NCBI RefSeq assembly: GCF_023517795.1
Contig: NZ_CP082928.1
Location: forward strand, 5,022,001-5,086,000
Reading direction: 5' to 3'
From: Pseudomonas fulva
GTDB lineage: Bacteria; Pseudomonadota; Gammaproteobacteria; Pseudomonadales; Pseudomonadaceae
Length of the DNA: 64,000 nt
Of this stretch, positions 18,697 through 27,547 are shown piece after piece; position 1 is the stretch's first letter; each line of letters begins with the position of its first letter. The notes below the pieces were generated by a model, which ran no database searches, was not told the origin of the DNA, and was given only the letters and a program-made list of their open reading frames with translations. A program made the translations under genes and the position numbers.

Positions 18697-19255
18697 CGAC
18701 CTGCTCTCTATCGCGAATGTTTCGCGTCATATTGGCTGCCGGCCGAGGGCTCTGGCAAGGATGTTGTACGATGATCTGCCGTCCTGCTGCCGATAAGTTG
18801 CCTGCCCCTGGCTATCAGCCTCTGTCCAAAAGGTGGGAAACCGGTCGATCGGCCTTGGGCCGCTCTGCAATGGTATTTTCAGGGCTTAATGGTGGATTTC
18901 ATGAGCGCTGCGTGGCGGCAGGATTTTTTGGACTGGTTCATTCGGGATGTAACGCACCGGAAAAATCGATCTAACGACTATATTGATTTAAGTAAGTTGT
19001 ACGATCACCTTGTGGGCATGCACAGCGACATCCCATCCAAAAACAAGCACAGGTGCAGCTCGATGATCCCGCGTCCCGCTTCATGGCCAAGTGCCCATCC
19101 ACCTCCATGCTTGACGTCGTGCCCAGCGCGCACGAGCTGACTTTGCACGAAAGCGTCTTCTAACCCTCGTCCCCGACCACGCCCACCCCGGTTACCCGCG
19201 GGTGCAGGACGTGCTCACCCGAAAAACTCGATATTCCAATTACAAGAGGTCACCC
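18697..19255. other. Control region between araC-type gene and MFS cluster
   Basis: No supported gene. The ten-base string GTTGTACGAT occurs twice in direct orientation (18763-18772 and 18996-19005) and could mark regulator sites. A short open frame ending at 19162 (LDVVPSAHELTLHESVF) reads like a coding C-terminus but has no start or ribosome binding site, so it may be a gene remnant. The centre, 18960-19000, is AT-rich and could hold the promoter. Confidence 0.4.
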
Positions 19256-20602
19256 ATGTCGAGCATTCCCACCTCCCAGGCCGCTCCTGCCGAGCACCCC
19301 GGTGCCATCGGTGCCGCCGTACCGCGCCGTCTGCCGACCCGGCGGCGCTGGTTCATGCTGTCGCTGCTGCTGATCGCGACCATCATCAACTACGTCGACC
19401 GGGTGAACATCTCCATCGCCGCGCCATTCATGGCCGAGGACCTCGGCCTGGACAAGATCCAGATGGGCCTGATCTTTTCGGCGTTCGCCTGGACCTATGC
19501 CCTGGCCCTGGTACCGGCGGGCTTCGTCGCCGACCGTTTCGGCTCGCGGCTGACCTATGGCGTGTCGCTGATCAGTTGGTCGGCGGTCACCGTCTGCCAG
19601 GGCCTGGTGAGCAGCTTCGGTGCGCTGTTCGGCCTGCGCCTGGCGGTCGGCGCCATGGAGGCGCCGGCCTTCCCTGCCAATAGCCGGGCGGTGACGGTGT
19701 GGTTCCCGGCTCGCGAGCGGGGCATGGCCAGCAGCATCTACGTATGTGGCCAGTACCTGGGCACCGCGTTGTTCACCGGCGCGCTGCTGTGGCTGGCGAC
19801 CACCTACGACTGGCGGCACATCTTCTACACCACCGGCGCGGCGGGCATCGTCTTCGGGGTGATCTGGCTGTACCTGTACCGCGACCCGATGAACTGCAAG
19901 AAGGTCAGCAAGGAGGAGCTGCAGTACATCGAGGAGGGCGGCGCCCTGGCCAAGAGCAGCCAGCAGCGCACCAAGTTCAACTGGCGGCAGGTCGCCGAGC
20001 TGTTCCGCTACCGCCAGGTATGGGCGATCTGCATCGGCAAGTTCGCCAGTACCTCGGCGCTGTACTTCTTCCTGACCTGGTTCCCGACCTACCTGATCGA
20101 GGAGCGCAACCTGACCATCATAAAGGTCGGCATCTTCGCGGTCATGCCGTTCATTGGGGCCACGGTGGGCATCCTGCTGGCGGGGATCGTTTCCGATCTG
20201 CTGATTCGCCGCGGCTACTCGCTGTCCTTCGCCCGCAAGCTGCCGCTGGTGGTGGGCTCGATGCTCGGCATGTCGATCGTGCTGGTCAACTTCACCGACT
20301 CCAACGTGCTGTGCATCGCCATCCTCACCCTGGCGTTCTTCGCCCAGGGCATCGCGTCCTCTTCCTGGGCCGCGGTATCCGAGGTCGCGCCCAAGGAGCT
20401 GATCGGCCTCACCGGCGGCGTCACCAGCCTGGCGGCCAACATCGGCGGCATCGTCACGCCCATCGTGATCGGCGCCATCGTGCAGGCTACCGGCTCGTTC
20501 GCCATGGCCTTCTGGTTCATCGGCGGTGTGGCGCTGATGGGCACGCTGTCGTACTCGCTGCTGCTGGGCCGGCTGTATCGCATCCAGTTGCAGGCGCGCT
20601 GA
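19256..20602 (+). CDS. MFS transporter, hexuronate/sugar-acid (ACS) family
   Basis: The 448-residue protein has 12 hydrophobic segments and anion:cation symporter features: INYVDRVNISIAAPFMAEDLGL at helix 1, AWTYALALVPAGFVADRFGSR around helix 2-3, and GAMEAPAFPANSRAVTVWFPARERG. These resemble GudP, GarP and ExuT-type importers of hexuronates and aldarates. AAGAGGT precedes the ATG. It heads a four-gene rightward cluster with FAA hydrolase, SDR and hydroxyacid dehydrogenase, so it probably imports the acid that those enzymes process. Confidence 0.85.
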   Translation: MSSIPTSQAAPAEHPGAIGAAVPRRLPTRRRWFMLSLLLIATIINYVDRVNISIAAPFMAEDLGLDKIQMGLIFSAFAWTYALALVPAGFVADRFGSRLTYGVSLISWSAVTVCQGLVSSFGALFGLRLAVGAMEAPAFPANSRAVTVWFPARERGMASSIYVCGQYLGTALFTGALLWLATTYDWRHIFYTTGAAGIVFGVIWLYLYRDPMNCKKVSKEELQYIEEGGALAKSSQQRTKFNWRQVAELFRYRQVWAICIGKFASTSALYFFLTWFPTYLIEERNLTIIKVGIFAVMPFIGATVGILLAGIVSDLLIRRGYSLSFARKLPLVVGSMLGMSIVLVNFTDSNVLCIAILTLAFFAQGIASSSWAAVSEVAPKELIGLTGGVTSLAANIGGIVTPIVIGAIVQATGSFAMAFWFIGGVALMGTLSYSLLLGRLYRIQLQAR

Positions 20603-20703
20603 GCGGCAATTGGCCGGTTTTCTCCAAGACGAAGCGGCTTTCGTCCAACTTCTCGCGCTCAGCCGGCTTTAGGCTGAGCGCTCCAGACAGGAGTCCAACA
20701 ACA

Positions 20704-21399
20704 ATGACTTGCACTTCCTATGTGTTTACCCCCGAACCCCAGGTGAGCCTGCCGGTCGCCGGCAGCGCCGAGCGCTTTCCGGTGGGCCGCGTGTTCTGCG
20801 TGGGGCGCAACTACCCCTGGCCGGGCGCCAGCGACGTAAAACCCGATGCACCGGTGTTCTTCATGAAGCCGGCCAGCGCCGTGGTCGAAGCGGTGGGCGA
20901 GGTGATCTACCCGCCAATGACGGACGAGTTCTGCCATGAGATCGAATTCGTGGTGGCGATCGGCAAGGCCGGCGCCGCCATCGACCAGGCCGATGCCCTG
21001 CAGCACGTGTGGGGCTACGCCGCCGGCCTCGACCTGACCCGCCGCGATATCCAGATGCGCGTGAAGAACGCCGGCATGGCCTGGGAAATGGCCAAGGTGT
21101 TCGAAGGCGCTGCGCCGATCAGCGCCGTGGTACCGGTCACCCAGGTTGGCCACCCGGAGCAGGGCGCTGTGTGGCTGAGCATCAATGGCCAGGAACGCCA
21201 GCGCAGCACGCTGCAGGCGCAGATCTTCTCGGTCAGCGAGGTGATCAGCCTGCTGTCACGCCTGGTGCCGCTGCGCGCCGGTGACCTGATCATGACCGGC
21301 ACGCCCCATGGCGTCGGGCCGCTGAATCCGGGCGATGTGATCAGTGCCGGTATCGACGGCGTGGCCGAGCTGGACATGCGCGTGGGCAGTCGTCCTTAG
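20704..21399 (+). CDS. Fumarylacetoacetate-hydrolase family protein (acylpyruvase/NagK-like)
   Basis: The 231-residue protein carries the FAH fold markers VFCVGRNY, PVFFMKPASAVV, the metal ligand pattern CHEIEFVVAIGKAG, YAAGLDLTRRDIQMR and the late LIMTGTPHGVGPL. Family members hydrolyse C-C bonds in acylpyruvates or decarboxylate oxaloacetate. The lid segment after GRNY, which normally carries a catalytic His and Glu (N-Y-x-x-H-x-x-E), is here shortened and reads PWPGASDV, lacking both residues. The metal site is intact. AGGAG precedes the ATG. In a sugar-acid cluster it could act on a diketo acid. Confidence 0.82.
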   Translation: MTCTSYVFTPEPQVSLPVAGSAERFPVGRVFCVGRNYPWPGASDVKPDAPVFFMKPASAVVEAVGEVIYPPMTDEFCHEIEFVVAIGKAGAAIDQADALQHVWGYAAGLDLTRRDIQMRVKNAGMAWEMAKVFEGAAPISAVVPVTQVGHPEQGAVWLSINGQERQRSTLQAQIFSVSEVISLLSRLVPLRAGDLIMTGTPHGVGPLNPGDVISAGIDGVAELDMRVGSRP

Positions 21400-21418
21400 A
21401 GTTTGCTCAATCGATACC

Positions 21419-21443
21419 TGTGGGAGCGCGCCATGCGCGCGAA
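21419..21443. repeat. REP-like fragment
   Basis: TGTGGGAGCGCGCCATGCGCGC contains the Pseudomonas REP start (GTGGGAGCG) followed by a short GC hairpin. Only one unit is seen, between the FAA hydrolase and SDR genes. Confidence 0.4.
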
Positions 21444-21534
21444 ATCACGGTCATGGCCCGTTCCCCCATGGGTTCTCAGCATTTCGTATCGGCATGACTA
21501 CAGGTCGTGAACCGTTCACCGAGGAGATCCACCC

Positions 21535-22299
21535 ATGTCCCCACAATCCCTGAACAAGGTAGCCCTGGTCACCGGGGCCGGCAGCGGCATCGGCAAGGCC
21601 GTGGCTGAAGCGCTGATGGCCGATGGCTTTTCCCTGGTGCTGGCCGGGCGCCGGCCCGAGCCGCTGCTGGCGATGGTCGAGGCGGCCCGCAGCCGCGGCC
21701 AGGCCGCCATCGCGGTGCCGACCGATGTGCGTGACCCGGCCAGCGTCGACGCCCTGTTCGCCAGCGTCGAGGAGGTCCATGGCCGGCTCGACGTGATCTT
21801 CAACAACGCCGGCGTCAACACGCCGGCCGTGACGCTGGACGAGCTGGATGTCGAGCAGTGGCGCAACGTCATCGACACCAACCTCAATGGCGTTTTCCTC
21901 TGCGCCCGTGGCGCGTTCCGGCTGATGCGCAAGCAGTCGCCCCAGGGCGGCCGGATCATCAACAACGGCTCGATCTCGGCGCACACGCCGCGCCCCCTTA
22001 GCAGCGCCTACACCACCAGCAAGCATGCGGTGCTGGGGCTGACCAAGTCCCTGGCGCTGGATGGTCGCGAATTCGGCATCGCCTGCAGCCAGATCGACAT
22101 CGGCAATGCCCTGACCGAGCTGTCGGTGCGCATGACCAGGGGCGTGCGCCAGGCCAATGGCGAGATCGCCGTCGAGCCGATGGTCGACGTCGGCCACGTC
22201 GCCGATGCGGTGCGCTACATCGCTGCGCTGCCGCTGTCGGCCAACGTGCTGAACATGACCGTGATGGCCACCAACATGCCCTTTGTCGGGCGTGGCTGA
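21535..22299 (+). CDS. Short-chain dehydrogenase/reductase
   Basis: The 254-residue classical SDR has the cofactor loop TGAGSGIG (14-21), NNAGV near 90 and the catalytic Ser-Tyr-Lys set in [21 protein letters not shown]. An arginine pair after beta-2 (AGRRPEP) suggests NADP(H) preference. In this cluster it would oxidise or reduce a hydroxyl group of the sugar-acid intermediate. GAGGAGA precedes the ATG. The gene follows the FAA hydrolase gene after 135 bp containing a REP-like fragment. Confidence 0.85.
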   Translation: MSPQSLNKVALVTGAGSGIGKAVAEALMADGFSLVLAGRRPEPLLAMVEAARSRGQAAIAVPTDVRDPASVDALFASVEEVHGRLDVIFNNAGVNTPAVTLDELDVEQWRNVIDTNLNGVFLCARGAFRLMRKQSPQGGRIINNGSISAHTPRPLSSAYTTSKHAVLGLTKSLALDGREFGIACSQIDIGNALTELSVRMTRGVRQANGEIAVEPMVDVGHVADAVRYIAALPLSANVLNMTVMATNMPFVGRG

Positions 22300-22331
22300 A
22301 CGACCTGCCCAAGACACCAATCGAGGTACCC

Positions 22332-23288
22332 ATGAAACCAGAAGTCCTGCAGCTCAGCCCCATTCTGATTCCCGAGATCCGCGCCCAGCTCGATGAGCTG
22401 TTCACCATTCGCCGTTACCACGAGCAGGCCGACAAGGCCGCCTACCTGGCGCAGCACGGCGCCACTATCCGCGGGGTGATTACCGGCGGGCATACCGGCA
22501 TCAGCCAGGCGCTGATGGCGCAGCTGCCGAAGCTCGAAGTGGTGGCGGTCAACGGCGTGGGCACCGATGCGATCGATCTGGCCTATGCCCGTGACCGTGG
22601 CATTCAGGTCACCGCCACCATTGGCGCACTGACCGAAGACGTCGCCGACCTGGCCATCGGCCTGCTGATCGACCTGTGTCGCGGCATCAGCACCGGCGAC
22701 CGCTACGTGCGCAGCGGCCAATGGGCGAAAAGCGCCACGCCGCTGGTGCCGCTGCCCCTGGCCCGGCAGGTTTCCGGCATGCGTATCGGTATCGTCGGCA
22801 TGGGCCGGGTGGGGCGCGCGGTAGCCGCCCGCGCGGCGGCCTTCGGTTGCCCGATCAGCTACACCGACCTGCACGCGATGGGCGACGTGCCGCACACCTT
22901 CGTGGCCGATCTGCCGAGCCTGGCCCGTGACAGCGATGCACTGATCCTGGCGGCGGCGGCCGACAAGGGCGAGGCCATCGTCAATGCCGAGGTGCTGCAG
23001 GCCCTGGGGCGCGACAGCTACCTGATCAATATCGCCCGCGGCAAGCTGGTCGACGAGCCGGCCCTGGTCGCCGCGCTGCAGAGCGGGCAGATCGCCGGGG
23101 CCGGGCTGGACGTGTTCGCCGACGAGCCCCGGGTACCGGGCGAGCTGTTCGAGCTCGAGCGGGTGGTGCTGCAGCCGCACCGCGCCAGCGCCACGGTGCA
23201 GACGCGCACGCGCATGGGCGAGATGGTTGTCGCCAGCCTGGTCGAGGTGTTCGCCGGGCGCAAGCCGAACGGCTGCGTCACCGGCTGA
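22332..23288 (+). CDS. D-isomer-specific 2-hydroxyacid dehydrogenase (glyoxylate/hydroxypyruvate reductase type)
   Basis: The 318-residue protein has the NAD(P) loop GIVGMGRVGRAVA near 155. The catalytic Arg lies in LINIARGKLVDE, the Glu in DVFADEPRVP and the His in VLQPHRASAT. These enzymes reduce 2-keto acids such as glyoxylate, hydroxypyruvate or 2-ketogluconate to D-hydroxy acids. It starts 32 bp after the SDR gene and ends the cluster just before two terminator hairpins. Confidence 0.87.
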   Translation: MKPEVLQLSPILIPEIRAQLDELFTIRRYHEQADKAAYLAQHGATIRGVITGGHTGISQALMAQLPKLEVVAVNGVGTDAIDLAYARDRGIQVTATIGALTEDVADLAIGLLIDLCRGISTGDRYVRSGQWAKSATPLVPLPLARQVSGMRIGIVGMGRVGRAVAARAAAFGCPISYTDLHAMGDVPHTFVADLPSLARDSDALILAAAADKGEAIVNAEVLQALGRDSYLINIARGKLVDEPALVAALQSGQIAGAGLDVFADEPRVPGELFELERVVLQPHRASATVQTRTRMGEMVVASLVEVFAGRKPNGCVTG

Positions 23289-23299
23289 CTCTTGCGGAT

Positions 23300-23344
23300 G
23301 GCGGCTCGTCGAGCCGCCCCTTGGGGCCGTGCGGCCCCTGTTTT
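23300..23344 (+). terminator. Tandem terminator hairpins
   Basis: GGCGGCT/AGCCGCC around CGTCG is followed at once by GGGGCCG/CGGCCCC around TG and then TGTTTT. The second hairpin has the classic intrinsic form and closes the dehydrogenase cluster. Confidence 0.8.
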
Positions 23345-23469
23345 ATCCTGCGCTGGCCCGTCGACAGCGTGCACGCCTGTCCCGGACAAGCCTTGCCCGC
23401 CCTGGCAAGCGATTTCCCGGCAGAAAAAATGGTTTTTTCGCGCTGCGCTTTTGAGTAAAGTGCGGGCCT

Positions 23470-23630
23470 CTTTGGGGAGTAGCCTGCTTCCGGGTTCGCT
23501 CGGCAGCGTTCGTATCAACATTCTCGGCAGCAGCCGTGGTACGAACACCTTTCGGTTGGTGAGACCAATGACTGATACGTGCCTGAGGTCGGGCGCGTGT
23601 ATCCGTCATTGACTCATAGCCCGACCGAGA
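23470..23630 (+). ncRNA. yybP-ykoY (Mn2+) riboswitch upstream of mntP
   Basis: The leader contains the conserved yybP-ykoY strings TTTGGGGAGTAGC, TCAACATTCTCGGC and TTGGTGAGACCAATGACTGA in the expected order. GGTCGGGC (23587-23594) is inverted to GCCCGACC (23619-23626), forming a hairpin that ends 11 bases before the start codon and could control ribosome access. This class binds Mn2+ and commonly precedes mntP. Confidence 0.85.
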
Positions 23631-23637
23631 CGTAACC

Positions 23638-24204
23638 GTGAGTTTCCTTTCTCTTGTCTTGCTGGCCTTCGCCATGTCCACCGATGCCTTCGCCGCGGCT
23701 GTCGGCAAGGGCGCCTCCCTGCACAAACCCAGGTTTCTCGATGCCCTGCGCACCGGTCTGATCTTCGGTGTGATCGAAGCCATCACGCCTGTGGTCGGCT
23801 GGTTCATCGGCCAGGCCGCGGCGGGCTATGTGGAGCAGTGGGATCACTGGATCGCCTTTACCTTGTTGCTGGTGCTCGGCGGCCACATGATCTACGCAGG
23901 CTTGCAGCCCGAGAGCGGCGACGGCGAAGCAGACAAACCCACCTCGCATTCCTTCTGGCTGCTGGCCGCCACGGCGTTCGCCACCAGCATCGACGCGCTG
24001 GCCGTGGGCGTCGGCCTGGCTTTCGTCGATGTGAACATCTGGGTTGCGGCGCTGGCCATCGGCCTGGCAACCATGACCATGGTCACCATTGGCGTGATGC
24101 TCGGGCGCCTGATCGGCACCGCGATCGGCCGCAAGGCGGAAATCCTCGGTGGCCTGGTTCTGATCGGCGTGGGCGCGGCGATTCTCTATGACCACACGTT
24201 GTGA
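23638..24204 (+). CDS. mntP: Manganese efflux pump MntP
   Basis: The 188-residue protein has six membrane segments and the two family repeats with acidic residues: [20 protein letters not shown] near the start and [17 protein letters not shown] in the second half. It exports Mn2+ from the cytoplasm. The start is GTG 23638, chosen because the family N-terminus begins exactly there; the ribosome binding site is weak, as expected for a riboswitch-controlled gene. The Mn2+ riboswitch immediately upstream supports the function. Confidence 0.92.
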   Translation: MSFLSLVLLAFAMSTDAFAAAVGKGASLHKPRFLDALRTGLIFGVIEAITPVVGWFIGQAAAGYVEQWDHWIAFTLLLVLGGHMIYAGLQPESGDGEADKPTSHSFWLLAATAFATSIDALAVGVGLAFVDVNIWVAALAIGLATMTMVTIGVMLGRLIGTAIGRKAEILGGLVLIGVGAAILYDHTL

Positions 24205-24549
24205 TGGAAGCCGGGCTTGATCCAGCGAGTTGCAGCGGGTTTGTCTAGCACCATCAAGCGGACCTCCATCGGCTGACGCATGGCTCCGGTGTCCAGACCA
24301 TACCCCGCTGGCGTCGCCTGTGATCAACCGGCATTCTGCCGAACCGCGGCGACTACGCAGGCTAGAACCGCGCCTTGTGCGTAAGCGTTGTTGGCACTTT
24401 CACCTTACAGGTCTTCGCGGTGCGATCTCGCACCGCTGTCCGCCGGGGAAAGGCTTGTTTCCAACTGCTGGCGTCCATACCGGCTGCCATATGCTTATTC
24501 GATATCAATATTTCCTGAGCTTGGGCTTTTTCGTTATTTTCTTGTCACT
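24205..24549. other. Intergenic region upstream of the GntR gene
   Basis: No supported gene. GCGGTGC is inverted to GCACCGC around GATCTC (24417-24436), a strong hairpin without a T run. The last 90 bases are AT-rich and probably hold the promoter of the gntR-led operon. Confidence 0.45.
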
Positions 24550-24565
24550 ACTTGTTATGACAAGT
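24550..24565. promoter_or_regulatory. Candidate GntR operator
   Basis: ACTTGT-TATG-ACAAGT is a perfect dyad 18 bp before the GntR start codon. An overlapping pair, CTTGTCA (24541-24547) with TGACAAG (24558-24564), adds a second dyad. Position over the presumed promoter suggests autoregulation of the operon. Confidence 0.5.
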
Positions 24566-24583
24566 CGATCAAAAAGGATACAG

Positions 24584-25333
24584 ATGTCTCAGCTCATCCC
24601 TCTATCGCCCGTTCCCCTTTACAGCCAGCTCAAGGAATTGCTGCGTGCGCGCATTCTTGATGGCAGCTACGCGCCCCACAGCCGCATGCCCTCGGAAGCC
24701 GAACTGGGCCAGACCTATGGCGTCAGCCGCATTACCGTGCGCCAGGCACTGGGCGACCTGCAGAAGGAAGGGCTGATCTTCAAGATCCATGGCAAGGGCA
24801 CCTTCGTGGCCAAGCCCAAGGCCTTCCAGAACGTCAGCACGCTGCAGGGGCTGGGCGAGTCGATGAAACAGATGGGCTACGAGGTACTCAACAAGCTGCG
24901 CAGCCTGCGCCATGTCCCGGCCTCGGCCCTGGTGGCCGAGCGCCTGCAAGTGGCGGAGGGCCGCACCGTCACGGAAATCCGCCGGGTGCGGCTGATCAAC
25001 CGCGAGCCGATCTCCCTGGAGATCACCTGGCTGCCCCATGCCGTCGGCGAAAGGCTCGAGAAGGCGGATCTGGTGACCCGTGACATCTTCCTGATTCTGG
25101 AAAACGACTGTGGCATCGCTCTCGGCCATGCCTATCTGGCCATCGACGCGGTGCTTGCCGACAGTGACCTGACCCAGGCGCTGAATGTGGAAGAGGGCGC
25201 GCCGATCATGCGTATCGAGCGCCTGACCCACACCGCCGACGGCACACCACTGGATTTCGAACACCTCTATTACCGCGGCGATGCCTTCCAGTATCGCCTG
25301 CGCATCGACCGACAGAAGGGCGCCCAGTCATGA
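24584..25333 (+). CDS. GntR-family transcriptional regulator, HutC/UTRA type
   Basis: The 249-residue regulator has an N-terminal winged helix (PLYSQLKELLRARILDGSY, then MPSEAELGQTYGVSRITVRQ) and a C-terminal UTRA ligand domain ending in LDFEHLYYRGDAFQYRLRI. UTRA domains sense small molecules, so this protein should respond to a substrate or product of the operon it leads. ATG 24584 is set by the conserved PLYSQL start and AAGGATA upstream; longer upstream extensions are not supported. The stop overlaps the next gene's ATG (ATGA), so it is the first gene of that operon. Confidence 0.88.
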   Translation: MSQLIPLSPVPLYSQLKELLRARILDGSYAPHSRMPSEAELGQTYGVSRITVRQALGDLQKEGLIFKIHGKGTFVAKPKAFQNVSTLQGLGESMKQMGYEVLNKLRSLRHVPASALVAERLQVAEGRTVTEIRRVRLINREPISLEITWLPHAVGERLEKADLVTRDIFLILENDCGIALGHAYLAIDAVLADSDLTQALNVEEGAPIMRIERLTHTADGTPLDFEHLYYRGDAFQYRLRIDRQKGAQS

Positions 25334-27060
25334 GCATCGACACCCTGGAGCAGGAATACGACATCGTCGTCATCGGCGGCGGCACGGCTGGCCCGATGGC
25401 GGCGATCAAAGCCAAGGAGCGCAACAAGAACCTGCGCGTGCTGCTGGTCGACAAGGCCAACGTCAAGCGCAGCGGTGCCATCAGCATGGGCATGGATGGC
25501 CTCAATAACGCGGTGATCCCCGGCCACGCTACGCCGGAGCAGTACACCAAGGAAATCACCGTAGCCAACGACGGCATCGTCAACCAGGCCGCCGTTTACG
25601 CCTATGCCACCCATAGCTTCGAAACCATCGAGCAGCTCGACCGCTGGGGCGTCAAGTTCGAGAAGGACGAGACAGGCGACTATGCGGTGAAGAAGGTTCA
25701 CCACATGGGCGCCTACGTGCTGCCGATGCCTGAAGGGCACGACATCAAGAAGGTGCTGTATCGCCAGCTCAAGCGTGCCCGGGTAGACATCACCAATCGC
25801 CTGGTGGCCACGCGTTTGCTGACCGCTGCCGACGGTTCGGTCAACGGCCTGATGGGTTTCGACTGCCGCACCGCCGATTTTCACGTGATCAAGGCCAAGG
25901 CAGTGATTCTCTGTTGTGGTGCCGCGGGGCGTCTCGGCCTACCGTCGTCAGGCTACTTGATGGGCACCTATGAGAACCCGACCAATGCCGGCGATGGCTA
26001 CGCCATGGCCTATCATGCTGGTGCCGAACTGGCCAATCTGGAGTGCTTCCAGATCAACCCGCTGATCAAGGATTACAACGGCCCGGCCTGCGCTTACGTG
26101 ACCGGCCCGCTGGGGGGCTATACCGCCAACAACAAGGGCGAGCGCTTCATCGAATGCGACTACTGGAGCGGCCAGATGATGTGGGAGTTCCATCAGGAAC
26201 TTGAAGGCGGCAACGGCCCGGTGTTCCTCAAACTCGATCACCTGGCCGAGGAAACCATCCAGAACATCGAGGAAATCCTCCATAGCAACGAGCGCCCCAG
26301 CCGCGGGCAGTTCCATGCTGGGCGGGGCACCGACTACCGCTCCAGCATGGTCGAGATGCATATCTCCGAGATCGGTTTCTGCAGTGGCCATAGTGCTTCC
26401 GGGGTGTGGGTCAACGAGCGTGCCGAGACCTCGGTCAAGGGTTTGTACTCGGCCGGCGATATGGCAGCGGTGCCGCACAACTACATGCTCGGCGCTTTTA
26501 CCTACGGCTGGTTCGCGGGCAACAACGCCGCCGACTTCGTCGCCGAGCGCGACTACAGCGCACTGGATCAGGCGCAGATCGACGCCGAGCGGGCGCGGGT
26601 CTACGCGCCGCTGAACCGCGAGCACGGCCTGCAGCCGGCCCAGGTGGAGTACAAGCTGCGCCGTTTCGTGAATGACTACCTGCAGCCGCCCAAGGTGACC
26701 AGGAAGATGGAGATCGGCCTGCAGCGCTTTGCCGCCATCGAAGCGGATCTGAGCGAGCTGAAGGCCAACAACGCCCACGAGCTGATGCGCGCCATGGAAG
26801 TCAGCGTGATCCGCGACTGCGCCGAGATGGCCGCCCGCGCCTCGCTGTTTCGCAAGGAAAGCCGCTGGGGTTTGTACCACCACCGGGTCGATCATCCCGA
26901 GCGCAACGACGCCGAGTGGTTCGTGCATTGCCACCTGAAAAAGGACGAGCACGGCCAGATGATCAGCTTCAAGAAGCCGGTCGAGCCTTACCTGATTCCG
27001 CTGGATGACGAAGAGCAGCAGGCCTACAACCGCCTGCGGGTGAAGACCGAAGCGGCGTGA
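25330..27060 (+). CDS. AprA-like FAD-dependent flavoprotein (adenylylsulfate/fumarate reductase superfamily)
   Basis: The 576-residue protein has the dinucleotide-binding loop VVIGGGTAGPMAA (about 13-25), SGAISMGMDGLNN, PTNAGDGYAMAYHAGAEL and the late GLYSAGDMAAVPHNYMLGAF segment. This pattern resembles the alpha subunit of dissimilatory adenylylsulfate reductase more than succinate dehydrogenase, and the next gene resembles AprB. It is shorter than typical AprA (about 620-660). Pseudomonads of this type have no dissimilatory sulfate pathway, so the physiological reaction is unknown. The ABC importer genes downstream resemble sulfonate/taurine systems. A two-electron flavin reaction on an imported sulfur compound is the simplest inference. 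It is coupled to gntR by a four-base overlap. Confidence 0.75.
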   Translation: MSIDTLEQEYDIVVIGGGTAGPMAAIKAKERNKNLRVLLVDKANVKRSGAISMGMDGLNNAVIPGHATPEQYTKEITVANDGIVNQAAVYAYATHSFETIEQLDRWGVKFEKDETGDYAVKKVHHMGAYVLPMPEGHDIKKVLYRQLKRARVDITNRLVATRLLTAADGSVNGLMGFDCRTADFHVIKAKAVILCCGAAGRLGLPSSGYLMGTYENPTNAGDGYAMAYHAGAELANLECFQINPLIKDYNGPACAYVTGPLGGYTANNKGERFIECDYWSGQMMWEFHQELEGGNGPVFLKLDHLAEETIQNIEEILHSNERPSRGQFHAGRGTDYRSSMVEMHISEIGFCSGHSASGVWVNERAETSVKGLYSAGDMAAVPHNYMLGAFTYGWFAGNNAADFVAERDYSALDQAQIDAERARVYAPLNREHGLQPAQVEYKLRRFVNDYLQPPKVTRKMEIGLQRFAAIEADLSELKANNAHELMRAMEVSVIRDCAEMAARASLFRKESRWGLYHHRVDHPERNDAEWFVHCHLKKDEHGQMISFKKPVEPYLIPLDDEEQQAYNRLRVKTEAA

Positions 27061-27119
27061 TGAGTCGCTGATCAGACGCAGAAAAATACGAGAGCCGCAG
27101 GCTCCGAGGACACCGTGAT

Positions 27120-27365
27120 ATGAGCTTCCAGCCCCAGGAAATCCTGTTCCGCAGCAATGCCCCCGTGACCATCGACGAAGACAAGTGCATCGCCCACAAG
27201 GGCTGCACCGTGTGCGTCGACGTCTGCCCGATGGACCTGCTGGCGATCAATCCGGCGACCCAGAAGGCCTACATGGCGTTCGACGAGTGTTGGTACTGCA
27301 TGCCGTGCGAGAAGGATTGCCCGACCGACGCGGTGCGCGTCGAGATTCCGTATTTGTTGCGCTGA
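27120..27365 (+). CDS. AprB-like ferredoxin with two [4Fe-4S] clusters
   Basis: The 81-residue protein has eight cysteines in two sets: Cys23, 29, 32, 36 (C-x5-C-x2-C-x3-CP) and Cys57, 60, 63, 67 (C-x2-C-x2-C-x3-CP). The unusual x5 spacing in the first set and the segment PMDLLAINPATQKAYM before CWYCMPC resemble the AprB subunit of adenylylsulfate reductase, without AprB's C-terminal tail. It should pass electrons to or from the flavoprotein encoded 59 bp upstream. GAGGACACC precedes the ATG. Confidence 0.8.
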   Translation: MSFQPQEILFRSNAPVTIDEDKCIAHKGCTVCVDVCPMDLLAINPATQKAYMAFDECWYCMPCEKDCPTDAVRVEIPYLLR

Positions 27366-27376
27366 GTTGCCATTCA

Positions 27377-27406
27377 TCTGGGTATCGCTGCGTTCAACCC
27401 AGGCTA
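27377..27406. repeat. Short imperfect-palindrome repeat, copy 1
   Basis: CTGGGTATCGCTGCGTTCAA followed by CCCAGGCTAC can fold with CTGGG pairing CCCAG. A near-identical string is at 54928-54959, also just after a gene. It looks like a dispersed intergenic repeat family. Confidence 0.5.
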
Positions 27407-27547
27407 CGGATGCACAACCAAACATAAGAAAAAGCAACACGCCATCCGGCCAACCACCGGACGCCTGATCACCACACCCCCTCGTTTCCCACCACCGACC
27501 GGCTGGCGGAGACGATTCCAAACCTATTGATTCGAGGGGAGACACCC

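Noticed and set aside
19699..20703. Open frame running through the MFS gene into the FAA hydrolase gene, suggesting a fusion
   Set aside because: It is out of frame with the MFS gene; the FAA hydrolase has its own ATG at 20704 with AGGAG upstream.
24391..24408. TTGGCAC string upstream of gntR as a sigma-54 promoter
   Set aside because: The -12 GC is not present at the required ten-base distance from GG.
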